64,000 nt of DNA from Bacteroidota bacterium (GCA_024280115.1 JAJRQT010000215.1:1-64000); one strand, 5' to 3'. Positions 1-8,789 are shown, counted from the first letter of the stretch. The notes: a model not told the origin generated them from the letters alone. Made by a program: numbers and translations.

Positions 1-74
1 AGCCTGTTTCCGTTTAGTCTGACATTGCAAAGCTAAAGAAGATTTTAAAATATGATTATTTTTAGAAAAATAAC

Positions 75-131
75 AGCCTCCTTTTTGTCCACTTGAACCA
101 ATCGACTCTAAAATAGCCTACTTTTTGTCCA
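75..131. repeat. Pair of direct repeats, 40 bp apart
   Basis: Two near-identical 17-base copies (AGCCTCCTTTTTGTCCA at 75-91 and AGCCTACTTTTTGTCCA at 115-131) lie upstream of the small secreted protein gene, one mismatch apart and with a 40-base period. The similarity extends weakly on both sides. The position fits an upstream binding site or the decayed edge of a repeat family; the sequence alone does not decide. Confidence 0.4.
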
Positions 132-222
132 TTATACCAAAAATCCATTAGATTAGCAATCTTACAGTATAAGTAAGGCAATAGCACTTACTCAAACGTT
201 GTATTCCATTGAAGGTCGCAAA

Positions 223-657
223 ATGAAACTCTCAATTCTCACATTAATCTTTCTAATTCTCTTGATTTTCCGAGGAACAGCTCAAGAGATAACGATCACT
301 ACTGAGGGCTCGAACGAATTGAACTCTTTTGCAGAGAGTATTCGGAATATCGAAACGTTCTTCAACACTGAACCAAAACCAATTGCAATACGCTTGTTCG
401 AATGTGGGAGAACAATAGGTAGTTTACCTGAAGGTCTGGATGTAGTTCTTTACGATTTTTACATTTCTGTCAAGCAAGCAACAGAAGAAAACGCTAACGG
501 AGAATTTGGGTGGTTTTGGGTGACAGGTCATTTTATTGACCCCAGAAACTACAAATTTGAACCTCAGAGCCAAACTTTGACCTTCGAACACGGAACTAAG
601 GTGGCATCTAAAACTACAACTCTAAGAATTTCATTTAACGAAATAACAGTGGAATAA
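223..657 (+). CDS. Small secreted protein of unknown function
   Basis: I do not recognise this protein. It is 144 residues long when started at the ATG at 223; a TTG eight codons upstream would add residues in front of a good signal peptide and is less likely. The N-terminus (MKLSILTLIFLILLIF followed by RGTAQ) is a clear Sec signal peptide, so the product is probably periplasmic or surface exposed. The mature part is about 120 residues, mixed beta-type sequence with no cysteine cluster and only one Cys. It stands alone on the plus strand, convergent with the ArsG-like gene. No domain assignment is offered. Confidence 0.6.
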   Translation: MKLSILTLIFLILLIFRGTAQEITITTEGSNELNSFAESIRNIETFFNTEPKPIAIRLFECGRTIGSLPEGLDVVLYDFYISVKQATEENANGEFGWFWVTGHFIDPRNYKFEPQSQTLTFEHGTKVASKTTTLRISFNEITVE

Positions 658-962
658 ACAGAATATAATAGCACCTATGAATGAATGGGGTTTTATCGGT
701 TACGAAACTTTGGTGGCACTTGGAAAGTCCGCCTCAATTATTAAATTTAAAAAACGGTGTGGCTTGGTGGAGACCGAGAGATTAGTGGATTCTTATCTCT
801 GGCTTATGCCATTAAAATAATGTTTGTTTGTGGATTATACCTATCAATTTGCGAAGTAGGGATTTTATAATTTTTTCTTTCGGCTGGCAAATCCGAAAGA
901 GCTGGTCACCATTCGCGTGCCAGTAGCAAGATGAGAAGTTGTACTAACAAATTTTTGCCTGA
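658..962. other. Gene-poor spacer with a possible 47-residue ORF (677-820)
   Basis: An ATG at 677 opens a 47-residue frame (MNEWGFIGYE...LWLMPLK) ending with TAA at 818-820. It has no convincing Shine-Dalgarno sequence and no recognisable domain, so it may be chance or a fragment. Nothing else is apparent before the stop of the minus-strand ArsG-like gene at 963. Confidence 0.25.
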
Positions 963-1631
963 TTACCCCAAATACAACTGCTCAACGGTAACGTAAATCC
1001 CAATTAAGATCAGAATCCAACCTGCGATGATCGGGACTTTTTTTGCCTTTCCCGCCTGAAGAATGCTCACCAATCCACGATTTATCATAACGCTCACTGC
1101 TACTATTGGGAAAGCTGCGCCAACTGCATATAATATTGGGAAAAGGAGGATTTGATCACTTTTTATTGAAAGTGGTATGAGTATGCCGAAATAAATGGAG
1201 GCAGTAGCCGGGCAGAAAGTTAAAGCCAGTACTGCCCCGAAAGGAAATGCATATAGACCAGATTTATTTTCCCAGTCAATCATGTTTAATATAAATGCAT
1301 TATAAAACCGGTTTAGATTAATCAGGTTGGATAGTACCATGCCACTTATAATTAACAATGGACCGAAAAAAATTGAAAGCACACTTTGTAGAAATACACT
1401 TAGCCTAGGTGCCGATAATACACTGAAATTTAATAAAATTGCCGCGCCTAGTAAGGAGAACATGTATCCAAGGATGAAATACATTATTATTGAAAACCTT
1501 TTATTTTTACTTCCCGGCCATCCGGATATCAATGAAATAGCAGCAATATTGGAGGTCATGGGGCATGGATGCATTGTGGACATAATTCCAAGGGCTACAC
1601 ATCCGGTTGCTGCAATTAATAGCTCAGTCAT
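963..1631 (-). CDS. ArsG/DsbD-type six-helix membrane transporter
   Basis: This 222-residue protein is an integral membrane protein of the DsbD/CcdA fold, closest in feel to the group annotated as ArsG family (organoarsenical efflux) permeases. Six hydrophobic segments can be read. The two cysteines typical of the fold are present, in MHPCPM near residue 23 and in TFCPAT near residue 138; in DsbD and CcdA such a pair carries reducing equivalents across the membrane. The start codon overlaps the stop of the upstream ArsF-like fusion gene by eight bases (ATGACTGA), so the two are translationally coupled. Efflux of arsenicals is a family label; a thiol electron relay is equally compatible with the residues. 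Confidence 0.7.
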   Translation of the reverse strand: MTELLIAATGCVALGIMSTMHPCPMTSNIAAISLISGWPGSKNKRFSIIMYFILGYMFSLLGAAILLNFSVLSAPRLSVFLQSVLSIFFGPLLIISGMVLSNLINLNRFYNAFILNMIDWENKSGLYAFPFGAVLALTFCPATASIYFGILIPLSIKSDQILLFPILYAVGAAFPIVAVSVMINRGLVSILQAGKAKKVPIIAGWILILIGIYVTVEQLYLG

Positions 1632-3186
1632 CGACGCCGATCAGGAATTGGTGAAGTTCTTTTTTTAGAAAATTTTTGTAGACAGGCTCATCCCTGTATA
1701 AATTTGTCGCCTCAGTCAGCACTTTAGATTTCACAACCTCCTCCTGATCAAATTTTACAAAAACCACTGTAACCCCATATATTCCATATTGGTTGACAAT
1801 GCCAAAATTTGCCGGATCATCGATAATGATTGTTTCAAATCCAAGGCTTTTATTTTTCAATTCGTTGTTATATGATTTAGCAAGAACTTCCCTGGTAAGA
1901 TTCTCCATTCTCGTACATTGAAAACATCTTTTCCGGTTGTGAAACAGAACTACCAGGGCTTGATTTTTCCCTGCCGGTTCAAGCAGTTCATACATGCTAG
2001 TCTCAGTTACGGCGTTCTGCATATTATACAACCTGATGGCTGCAAGTATCAGGCTAACTGCAATAAAAATCAGCAGCACCCATTTAATCGCCTTTTTCCA
2101 TCCTGAAGGAGATGAATTTTTTAGATGAGAAAGAACTTTCTTTCTGAATTTATTATTGATCTCGCTGGATAACGTGTCATTATTAATTGAAATTTCATCC
2201 TTGAATGCATACATGGTAACCGGACAGGAATCCCCCTGAACAGGTTCGGCAAGCGCATCTAATATCCCATATTTTACCAGCTTATTCGCATCGGTAACTT
2301 CTTCCGACGGGCAACATCCGAATTGGTCACTGGCATCATTGCCTATTAAAATGAAATGTTTTTTCCGGTTATTGATTATGCTGAGCAAGCGGGTTCTGAA
2401 TTTATCACTTACGTCTGCCAATTTTGAAAAATCAGTTTCTATTTCCGGATGATCAATAGCTTCCGGTTTAAAATCGTCTAATAAACAAGATGAACCAAAT
2501 TGAGCATATTCTTCCTGAAAAAAAGCTGCCCTGACTTCCGGCTTGCCCTCTAAGTAGATAAATCTATCTTCGCGAATAAGGTCGCCGGCCATGCTTTGGG
2601 GAATACTATTCCATTTTCCTCGCCGCACCATGGTTCCGTCATTCAGAATCAAAAATCTGAATGGTCCCGGATAAAACAGAGATTTCCTGCCTTCTGAATT
2701 ACTTTTTTGATCTTTTAATTGATTGTATAAAAAAGATTGGTTTGATTCAAAATCTCCTGATTCTTCTTCAATAGTGGAATTACCTGGTTTAGTTTGCTGC
2801 GAAATTTCTTTGCAATCAATTAAATCTTCATAAGGGGGTAAGGCATAAATTCTGGAAGTTTTGTCGCAGACAACCTGATACTTATCTGCAAAAAGGAGAT
2901 GATTATCATCATCCAAGGCTGCGAAAGCCGCCCCTGAATACTTCGCCTTCCCCCCGGTGAAATGGCAGGGGCCATGTTTCCCCTTGAAAGCCCTGATGGT
3001 AAAATCAGGATATGCTTCGGAAGCAAACCCTACAACTTCAATACCCACAAATCCCTCTTTTTCGAGATCATAAATAGAAAGCTCACAATTAGACGTCTTT
3101 ACCGTGATTTTCCCAAACTTCGGAAGTCCCCGATATGCGTCATCCAATTCGATAAATGTGGGATTATTTAAATATAACGGTTCCAT
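1624..3186 (-). CDS. ArsF-like thioredoxin fused to a large cysteine-containing N-terminal region
   Basis: The 520-residue protein has three parts. Residues about 60-125 contain GPC (C74), an ALDDD segment and VCDKT (C107), which recalls a C-terminal domain I remember from some ArsM arsenite methyltransferases. Residues 170-330 are unrecognised and carry C234, a CC pair at 291-292 and C321. A single transmembrane helix follows at about 369-386, then a thioredoxin-like domain with a CFQC motif (C421/C424) similar to the ArsF family. Most of the protein would be cytoplasmic and the CxxC domain extracytoplasmic if the helix is orientated in-out. It sits 8 bases after the cysteine desulfurase gene and overlaps the ArsG-like gene. 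Typical ArsF proteins are far shorter, so the fusion is unusual. Confidence 0.6.
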   Translation of the reverse strand: MEPLYLNNPTFIELDDAYRGLPKFGKITVKTSNCELSIYDLEKEGFVGIEVVGFASEAYPDFTIRAFKGKHGPCHFTGGKAKYSGAAFAALDDDNHLLFADKYQVVCDKTSRIYALPPYEDLIDCKEISQQTKPGNSTIEEESGDFESNQSFLYNQLKDQKSNSEGRKSLFYPGPFRFLILNDGTMVRRGKWNSIPQSMAGDLIREDRFIYLEGKPEVRAAFFQEEYAQFGSSCLLDDFKPEAIDHPEIETDFSKLADVSDKFRTRLLSIINNRKKHFILIGNDASDQFGCCPSEEVTDANKLVKYGILDALAEPVQGDSCPVTMYAFKDEISINNDTLSSEINNKFRKKVLSHLKNSSPSGWKKAIKWVLLIFIAVSLILAAIRLYNMQNAVTETSMYELLEPAGKNQALVVLFHNRKRCFQCTRMENLTREVLAKSYNNELKNKSLGFETIIIDDPANFGIVNQYGIYGVTVVFVKFDQEEVVKSKVLTEATNLYRDEPVYKNFLKKELHQFLIGVDD

Positions 3187-3194
3187 GGTAAATA

Positions 3195-4310
3195 CTATTT
3201 TATTAAATCAATTAGAGCCTTAAGCAAATCTTTGACTGCATCTTCTGTAGTCCCAATACCCATACTTATCCGGATAGATCCAATGGCCTCTGGCTCACTT
3301 CTTCCCATTGCCGTAATAATTCTCGATGGCGCCAATTGGTTTGCATGACATGCCGATCCGGTTGAGATTGCAAATCCTGAGTGGGATAAAACTGCAACCA
3401 GTTCCCTGCCTGTCACTCCCGGGATACTGACAGAGAGGATTCTTGGAGAGCCATTCTCCGGCCCATTGATCAACACATTGGGCAGCCGTTTCAACTGTTT
3501 TAGCATTAATTTTTTCAGTGCTTTCAAACGTTCCATTTCGTCTTCAACACATTCCAGGCTCTTTTTTAATGCCACAACCATTGCCGAAAGCCCCGCTATA
3601 TTTTCTGTTCCTGCCCGTAAATCCCATTCCTGCTTCCCTCCTCTTATTAAAGGTTCAAACAGATCATCGCGAATTAATAGACCCCCGGTAGATTTTACTC
3701 CACCGAATTTATGGGCTGAAAATGAATAATAGTCAAAAGGAATGGTGTCCAGATTGATTGCCATGTGACCAAGAGATTGAGTGCCATCGATCAGAATTTT
3801 TATTTTTCTCCGTGCGCATATATCCGCCATCTCCAACACCTGGTGAACTGTTCCTGTCTCATTACTTACATGGTTGATACAAACCAGTGAAATGTCGTTG
3901 GTCAAAGCCCTGTCAAAATCATCCATTTGTATCTCTCCATTCTGGTTAATTTTCAGTACCTCCACCGATTTTTTATATTTATCAGTCGCATACCATATTG
4001 AATCATGCACATCTTCAGCGATTAACAACTTCCCTTCCGGGAATTTTCTCATATGACCTTCAATAATAGTATTATTAGCTTCTGAGCCTGACGCACATAA
4101 TAATAATCTACCATCGTAAAAATGGAGCAAATCACAGAATTCCTTTTTCAAAATCAACAACTCCTGTTTTGTCTCTTTTCCATGACGATGTTGCGAAGAT
4201 GGATTTGCAAAAAAAATTGTCGATGATTTTACATATTCATCCAAAGCCTCCTGCCATGGTGGTGACGAAGCAGCATAATCAAAATATCTTGAATCAGGGT
4301 ATTTTTGCAT
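3195..4310 (-). CDS. Cysteine desulfurase (NifS/IscS type)
   Basis: This 371-residue PLP enzyme transfers sulfur from L-cysteine to an enzyme persulfide. The PLP-binding lysine is in SAHKFGGVKSTG, and the active-site cysteine is in STGSACHA, with the flexible loop of group I enzymes. The N-terminal YFDYAASSPP matches the family start. It is the first gene of a minus-strand operon with the ArsF-like fusion and the ArsG-like membrane protein, and it is divergent from an Fe-S/radical SAM operon. The context suggests dedicated sulfur supply to the cluster, for Fe-S assembly or for a product, and not the housekeeping isc or suf function, since no IscU or SufBCD is nearby. Confidence 0.88.
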   Translation of the reverse strand: MQKYPDSRYFDYAASSPPWQEALDEYVKSSTIFFANPSSQHRHGKETKQELLILKKEFCDLLHFYDGRLLLCASGSEANNTIIEGHMRKFPEGKLLIAEDVHDSIWYATDKYKKSVEVLKINQNGEIQMDDFDRALTNDISLVCINHVSNETGTVHQVLEMADICARRKIKILIDGTQSLGHMAINLDTIPFDYYSFSAHKFGGVKSTGGLLIRDDLFEPLIRGGKQEWDLRAGTENIAGLSAMVVALKKSLECVEDEMERLKALKKLMLKQLKRLPNVLINGPENGSPRILSVSIPGVTGRELVAVLSHSGFAISTGSACHANQLAPSRIITAMGRSEPEAIGSIRISMGIGTTEDAVKDLLKALIDLIK

Positions 4311-4415
4311 TTTCGTAAAATATTTATTTTTCAGGACAAATCAACTAGTCCGCATAAAATATGATTTTTAAATCAAAATAATTTCATTTACTTAGCCTTC
4401 TTTTTTAAAGGTGAG
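4311..4415. promoter_or_regulatory. Divergent promoter region of the terpenoid/thiol-relay cluster
   Basis: About 105 bases separate the divergent starts of the cysteine desulfurase (ATG at 4310, minus) and the ferredoxin gene (ATG at 4416, plus). Promoters for both operons must lie here or inside the neighbouring genes. The stretch is very AT-rich. I could not pick out a convincing TAnnTTTG element on either strand. Confidence 0.35.
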
Positions 4416-5189
4416 ATGAATAATAATTCTTGTTTAATATATTGTCGTTGCGGAGCCGGTTTATTTTCGGATAAAGAGTTGGGGAAACTGGAAAAAGCAT
4501 TAAAGAAAATCAGCATTGATGTTTACGAGTTGCATGATTTATGTGCTATTTCTATCAATGAGAGTGCATTTCTGAATTCAGTTGGAAAGAATTACGATAA
4601 TAAAATAATTATAGCATGTTTCCCACGAGCAATAAAAAACATGCTGGATCAGAATAAAATAGACTTCGGAAAGTATGATGTACTGAATTTCAGGGATACA
4701 CCTGTAGCACAAATTCAAGACAAACTTAAAAATCAATTTCAGCTATCTTCCGGAAAGGCTAACTATCAGGTGAAGAAGAGTGAATTAAAAGCTCCTGCCT
4801 GGTATCCTGTCATCGACAACTCACTTTGTACTTTATGTGGGCAATGTTCACGGTTCTGCCTGTTTGGCGTTTACGAATTCAATAAAAAGAGCTTAAAAGT
4901 CGTTGATCCTTTAGCGTGTAAAAATAACTGTCCTGCATGTGGAAGAACGTGCCCTGCCAATGCGATTATTTTCTCACGTTTACCAGAAAATTCAGTTTTA
5001 TCGGGAGCCGAACCAAATGAAAACCCCATCATTGCCAAACCTGCTGAAAAAGGTGGCTTTTTTGAGATTCTCAATAAGAGAAATAAAAATCGCAAAAATA
5101 TACTGAGAGATGGGTTTATGTTCCGCGCCAAAGAGGAGAGAAAGAAAGCATTGGAAGAATTGAAAAATGAGCAAAAGGAGAAAAGTTGA
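4416..5189 (+). CDS. Ferredoxin-like protein with HdrA-like N-terminal cysteine domain
   Basis: The 257-residue protein begins with a domain whose cysteines fall in CRC (C10, C12), DLC (C43) and ACFPRA (C68), a pattern like the N-terminal Fe-S domain of heterodisulfide reductase subunit HdrA. Residues 130-185 form a two-cluster ferredoxin: C138, C141, C144, C148 and C168, C172, C175, C179, each arranged for a [4Fe-4S] cluster, although the second has CxxxCxxCxxxC spacing. The C-terminus is lysine and glutamate rich. Its stop overlaps the radical SAM start by four bases, which suggests that it is the electron donor to that enzyme. No signal peptide is present, so it is cytoplasmic. Confidence 0.75.
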   Translation: MNNNSCLIYCRCGAGLFSDKELGKLEKALKKISIDVYELHDLCAISINESAFLNSVGKNYDNKIIIACFPRAIKNMLDQNKIDFGKYDVLNFRDTPVAQIQDKLKNQFQLSSGKANYQVKKSELKAPAWYPVIDNSLCTLCGQCSRFCLFGVYEFNKKSLKVVDPLACKNNCPACGRTCPANAIIFSRLPENSVLSGAEPNENPIIAKPAEKGGFFEILNKRNKNRKNILRDGFMFRAKEERKKALEELKNEQKEKS

Positions 5190-6367
5190 TTATGCTAAAA
5201 AGATTACTGCTAAAAACAGATAAAAAGTGTTTGTATAAGTTTATCTATAACCTTGGATTTAAAGGGGCAATAAGCATCAACCGTTTTCAGAAAAGATTGA
5301 AAAATGGGGAATTATTCCCTGCCTTCCATTTTATTTCTGTGACCGATGATTGCAATTTACGCTGTCAGGGTTGCTGGGTTACCGGTAAAATGGAAAATAG
5401 CAGAATGGAGTTTGAGACGCTGGATAGGATCATCTCTGAAACAAAAGAACAAGGATCTTATTTCTTTGGCATATTAGGAGGGGAGCCACTATTGTACAAA
5501 CCACTTTTTGAAATTTTTGAAAAGCATAGCGACTGCTACTTTCAGTTGTTTACCAACGGTACGCTCTTAACTCCTGCTATTGCAGAGAAACTGCGAAAAA
5601 TAGCAAATGTAACTCCACTCATCAGTTTCGAAGGCGACCAAAATGTGGCAGATATCAGGCGCGGAGGAACCGGTGTTTATGAAAAAACCCAAGCTGCCAT
5701 CGTCAATTCTACCAATGCCGGATTGGTTACGGGTGTCGCCATGAGCGTATGCAAGTCGAACATGGAACTCGCTTTTTCAGAAGATTTTATTCATTCACTT
5801 ATAAAAAACGGAGTTACCTATTTATGGTATTATATATATCGTCCCGTAGGCGAAAATGCCACAGTTGAGCTCAGCCTTGCACAAGAAGAAATTGAAGCAT
5901 TGCGGAATTTTTTAGTTGATGCCCGCACGAAATACGACATTGTAATTGTTGATGCGTATTGGGATGAAAATGGTAAGGGTTTATGTCCGGCAGCTTCAGG
6001 CTTGAGCCATCATATAAATGCCTCCGGCGATATTGAGCCTTGTCCTGTAATTCAGTTTGCTACCGATAATGTGAACAATGGAAAATTGATTGATATTTAT
6101 AAAAATTCAACATTCCTGAAAGAGTTTAAAACAGAAATACCAAATAAAACCAAAGGATGTATCATAATGGACGATCCCAAATGGTTGGTCGATTATACCA
6201 AAAAGCATGCTGCCAAAGATACTTCAGGCCGCGGAAATGAAGCAGAGCGATTGCTGGATATGCAGATAGTTGCCAGCCATGGGTCGATAAAAGCAATTCC
6301 TGAAAAAAACAGGTTTTATAGGTTTGCCAAGAAACGGGCATTTTTCGGATTGGGGGCTTATGGATAA
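5186..6367 (+). CDS. Radical SAM enzyme with SPASM-like C-terminal cysteines
   Basis: The 393-residue protein has the radical SAM CxxxCxxC motif as CNLRCQGC (C56, C60, C63) and the SAM-binding GGEP at 98-101, so it should bind a [4Fe-4S] cluster and cleave S-adenosylmethionine. Additional cysteines at 267, 286 and 325 could hold an auxiliary cluster of the SPASM/twitch kind. It is not an HpnH-type hopanoid enzyme: the N-terminal signature differs and the C-terminal region is different. It lies between a ferredoxin gene and a DUF116-prenyl synthase gene, with overlaps at both ends (4 and 8 bases), which marks a tightly coupled operon. The substrate is unknown; an isoprenoid intermediate is an inference from context. 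Confidence 0.8.
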   Translation: MIMLKRLLLKTDKKCLYKFIYNLGFKGAISINRFQKRLKNGELFPAFHFISVTDDCNLRCQGCWVTGKMENSRMEFETLDRIISETKEQGSYFFGILGGEPLLYKPLFEIFEKHSDCYFQLFTNGTLLTPAIAEKLRKIANVTPLISFEGDQNVADIRRGGTGVYEKTQAAIVNSTNAGLVTGVAMSVCKSNMELAFSEDFIHSLIKNGVTYLWYYIYRPVGENATVELSLAQEEIEALRNFLVDARTKYDIVIVDAYWDENGKGLCPAASGLSHHINASGDIEPCPVIQFATDNVNNGKLIDIYKNSTFLKEFKTEIPNKTKGCIIMDDPKWLVDYTKKHAAKDTSGRGNEAERLLDMQIVASHGSIKAIPEKNRFYRFAKKRAFFGLGAYG

Positions 6368-7954
6368 TACCAATGGATCATCAAAAAGGTTGTTGAAAGT
6401 CCCTGAGGAATTGCATCTTCGCAATACACTTCGGAAAGAAGCGCGTAAACTTATCGAAAAGAAGAAATTACGCCCTCCTGTTAAATTTGAGGTGCTGGAG
6501 CAAAATGCGATTTCCCTCATCAAAAATCTGGGTGTCTCAGAAAAATACATAGATTTTACCATAATATTGATTGGAAACGAAACCTGGCGAGAGACAGTAG
6601 AAGCGACACCAATCAACCGTCGTTTGTTATTGCTCCCGCAATGTTTAAAAAACAACTCCCTCTGCCAGGGAACTTTTGACAGCATGGGATTGAATTGTGC
6701 AGGTTGTAAAGGATGTATTATCGACGATGTTTTAATCAGGGCTGAACAAATGGGTTATGCAACCCTGGTGGCAGAAGGCACAACTGTAGCCGTTGGCCTG
6801 GTAGAAGAAGGCGCCATTGATGCCGTAATTGGAGTAAGCTGCATGCCCGTTTTACAACGGTCTTTTGAGCCTGTTTCCGATGCTGCTGTTCCCGTAATTG
6901 GGATACCCCTTTTGTTTGATGGTTGCGATAATACAAGAATTGATTCGAAATGGCTTCTTGAAGAAATTAACTCATTCGAAACTAATTCGGAATTTGAACC
7001 TTTGTCGATTTCATTATTAAAAACCAGGGTACGCAACTTCTTTTCAGAAGAATCAGTCCGCCACTTTTTCCCCGAATCTGGTGATGCCGAACAAATGGCA
7101 AAAGAGAATCTGCTTATAGGAGGACAACGAATGCGCCCATTGATAGCTGTGATGAGTTATCTTGCCTATTCAAAAAATGACAATGATACTGTCTTAGCAT
7201 CGTTGTCGATGATTATCGAATGTTTCCACAAAGCATCATTGATTCACGATGACATTGAAGATGATGCTGACTTTCGATACAATACCGAAACGGCACATAA
7301 AAAATACGGCATTCCGGTAGCTATCAATATTGGAGATTACTTCATTGGAAAAGGCTACCAGATATTATCTGAGCTGCCTGTTGAAGACAAACTAATTTTA
7401 AGCTGCCTGAAAAGAGTTGCCTTATCGCATGTAAAACTCACCCAAGGGCAGGGTGCAGATATATTATTAAATGGTCGAAAAAAAGAATTAAATACAAAAA
7501 AAGCGCTGCACATTTTTAAGCTAAAAACCGGGGAGGCAATTAAAGTGGCTCTTTTATTGGGCGCTATTTTGGGTGGGGCTGAAGAAAATGAGATCGGGAT
7601 TTTAGAACAATTCTCCGATCATTTTGGAATTGCTTACCAAATTCGTGACGATCTGAATGAATTTAATGAACACAACAAAGAGGAGAAAATAGACGATTTC
7701 CCATTTTAGTTTCCCTCTTAAATGATCGTATTTCTGAAAAAGAGAACGGTCAGGCAGAAACTTATCTTTATAATATTGAGGAGTTCAGGGCCTGGATATT
7801 AAAAGAAAACTTAAATTCAAAAGCAGAAAACCTCCTGAATGATTATACTGATAAATGCTATTCTGAACTGGACAAACTGAATAATTCAAAGCTCCGTTTG
7901 AGTTTATACGGTGTTTTGGGCAAAATATTTAAACCAATAAATGCGATTAAATAA
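6360..7954 (+). CDS. DUF116-polyprenyl diphosphate synthase fusion, interrupted by a -1 frameshift
   Basis: The N-terminal ~200 residues are a DUF116 domain with a cysteine group (C95, C102, C113, C116, C119 and C161). Residues 230-530 are a trans-isoprenyl diphosphate synthase: GGQRMRP, the first aspartate-rich motif DDIED at 297-301, and the second motif DDLNEF at 430-435. The zero frame stops at 7707-7709, right after DDFPF. Reading -1 from about 7700 gives DDFP followed by ILVSLLND and about 80 more family-like residues to a TAA at 7952-7954, so the intact product would be about 531 residues. I start at ATG 6360, which overlaps the radical SAM stop. The frameshift may be mutation, assembly error or recoding. 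The enzyme would elongate isoprenyl diphosphates; I infer that it feeds the downstream cyclase. Confidence 0.72.
7697..7703 (+). promoter_or_regulatory. Slippery-type heptamer TTTCCCA at the frameshift
   Basis: The zero frame reads GAT TTC CCA TTT TAG. The bases T TTC CCA fit the X XXY YYZ pattern of -1 ribosomal frameshift sites exactly, in the correct phase, six bases before the TAG stop. A -1 slip here joins the two halves of the prenyl synthase with no lost residue. No strong downstream pseudoknot was evident by eye. A homopolymer contraction (CCCC to CCC) explains the same sequence. Confidence 0.3.
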
Positions 7955-8789
7955 GAGCGATAAAGTCCCGATTTATCTCCAGTTAGTTAAATACGTTGAA
8001 TCAGGGTTCAACATTTTAGACATAGCTATCAAGCAACGAATTATAACTTTTATCCAAAACCATCAGCATGATAATGGTGGTTATGTCGATCGTGCCGGCG
8101 TTGCCGATTTATACTATTCTCTGTTTGGTTTTTGGCTAAGCCTCGCAACCAGAGATAAAAGTCAACGCGAAAAGTTTAGAGCCTATATTAATAGTCAGAG
8201 TGCAAATCAATTGCCCGGGGCCGTAGAACAATTGGCGCTTATACTGATAAAAACTGAACTATTTGATGCAAAAAATAATTCGATAATATCCTTATTAAAA
8301 ACGGTGTTTATGAAAGGAAAAAAAATTGGATTATCGTACCAGTTTTTTTTACTGACATTGGCTGTTGATGCACAAAATAGAAATAAGAGCTTGTATTATT
8401 TTTTTGCCCGTATTTGGTTATTTTTTTACAAACCAAAAGGAAATTTACCTTGTTCTATGATGGCAGCTTTAACTTTTGCAAAAAAGACGGTTGGCCTGAC
8501 ATTTGAAAAAGAGCAGCAAAAACTACTTTCATATTATAAAGAAGGAGCCGGGTTCAGGGCATTCGATTCTGTATCGACAGGAGATACCCTATCTACCGCG
8601 GTAGCGCTATTTGCTTTGCGCGAAACAGGATTTGATTTGAGAATAATTGCACCTGACTGCCTGGATTTTATTGAACAAAATTACAATGATGGGGCTTTTT
8701 TATCCGGCGATGGGGATGCAACCCTTGATTTAGAATATACATTTTACGGTTTACTTGCCTTGGGAACTTTAATTGGGAATGGAGAATAA
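7941..8789 (+). CDS. Alpha/alpha-toroid (prenyltransferase/cyclase-repeat) protein
   Basis: The 282-residue protein resembles the alpha-barrel repeats of prenyltransferase beta subunits and terpene cyclases: NGGYVDRAGVADLYYSLFG near the start and GDGDATLDLEYTFYGLLAL near the end are typical repeat motifs. It has no DxDDT motif and is too short for a squalene-hopene cyclase. There is no signal peptide. The ATG at 7941 overlaps the frame-corrected end of the upstream synthase by 14 bases, and the next gene starts inside this one. Possible roles are a second cyclase subunit, a protein prenyltransferase-like partner or a binding protein; the sequence does not distinguish these. Confidence 0.6.
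   Translation: MRLNKSDKVPIYLQLVKYVESGFNILDIAIKQRIITFIQNHQHDNGGYVDRAGVADLYYSLFGFWLSLATRDKSQREKFRAYINSQSANQLPGAVEQLALILIKTELFDAKNNSIISLLKTVFMKGKKIGLSYQFFLLTLAVDAQNRNKSLYYFFARIWLFFYKPKGNLPCSMMAALTFAKKTVGLTFEKEQQKLLSYYKEGAGFRAFDSVSTGDTLSTAVALFALRETGFDLRIIAPDCLDFIEQNYNDGAFLSGDGDATLDLEYTFYGLLALGTLIGNGE

Noticed and set aside
5186..6367. Radical SAM enzyme as hopanoid HpnH
   Set aside because: The N-terminal signature and the C-terminal cysteines differ from HpnH, and no other hpn gene is nearby.
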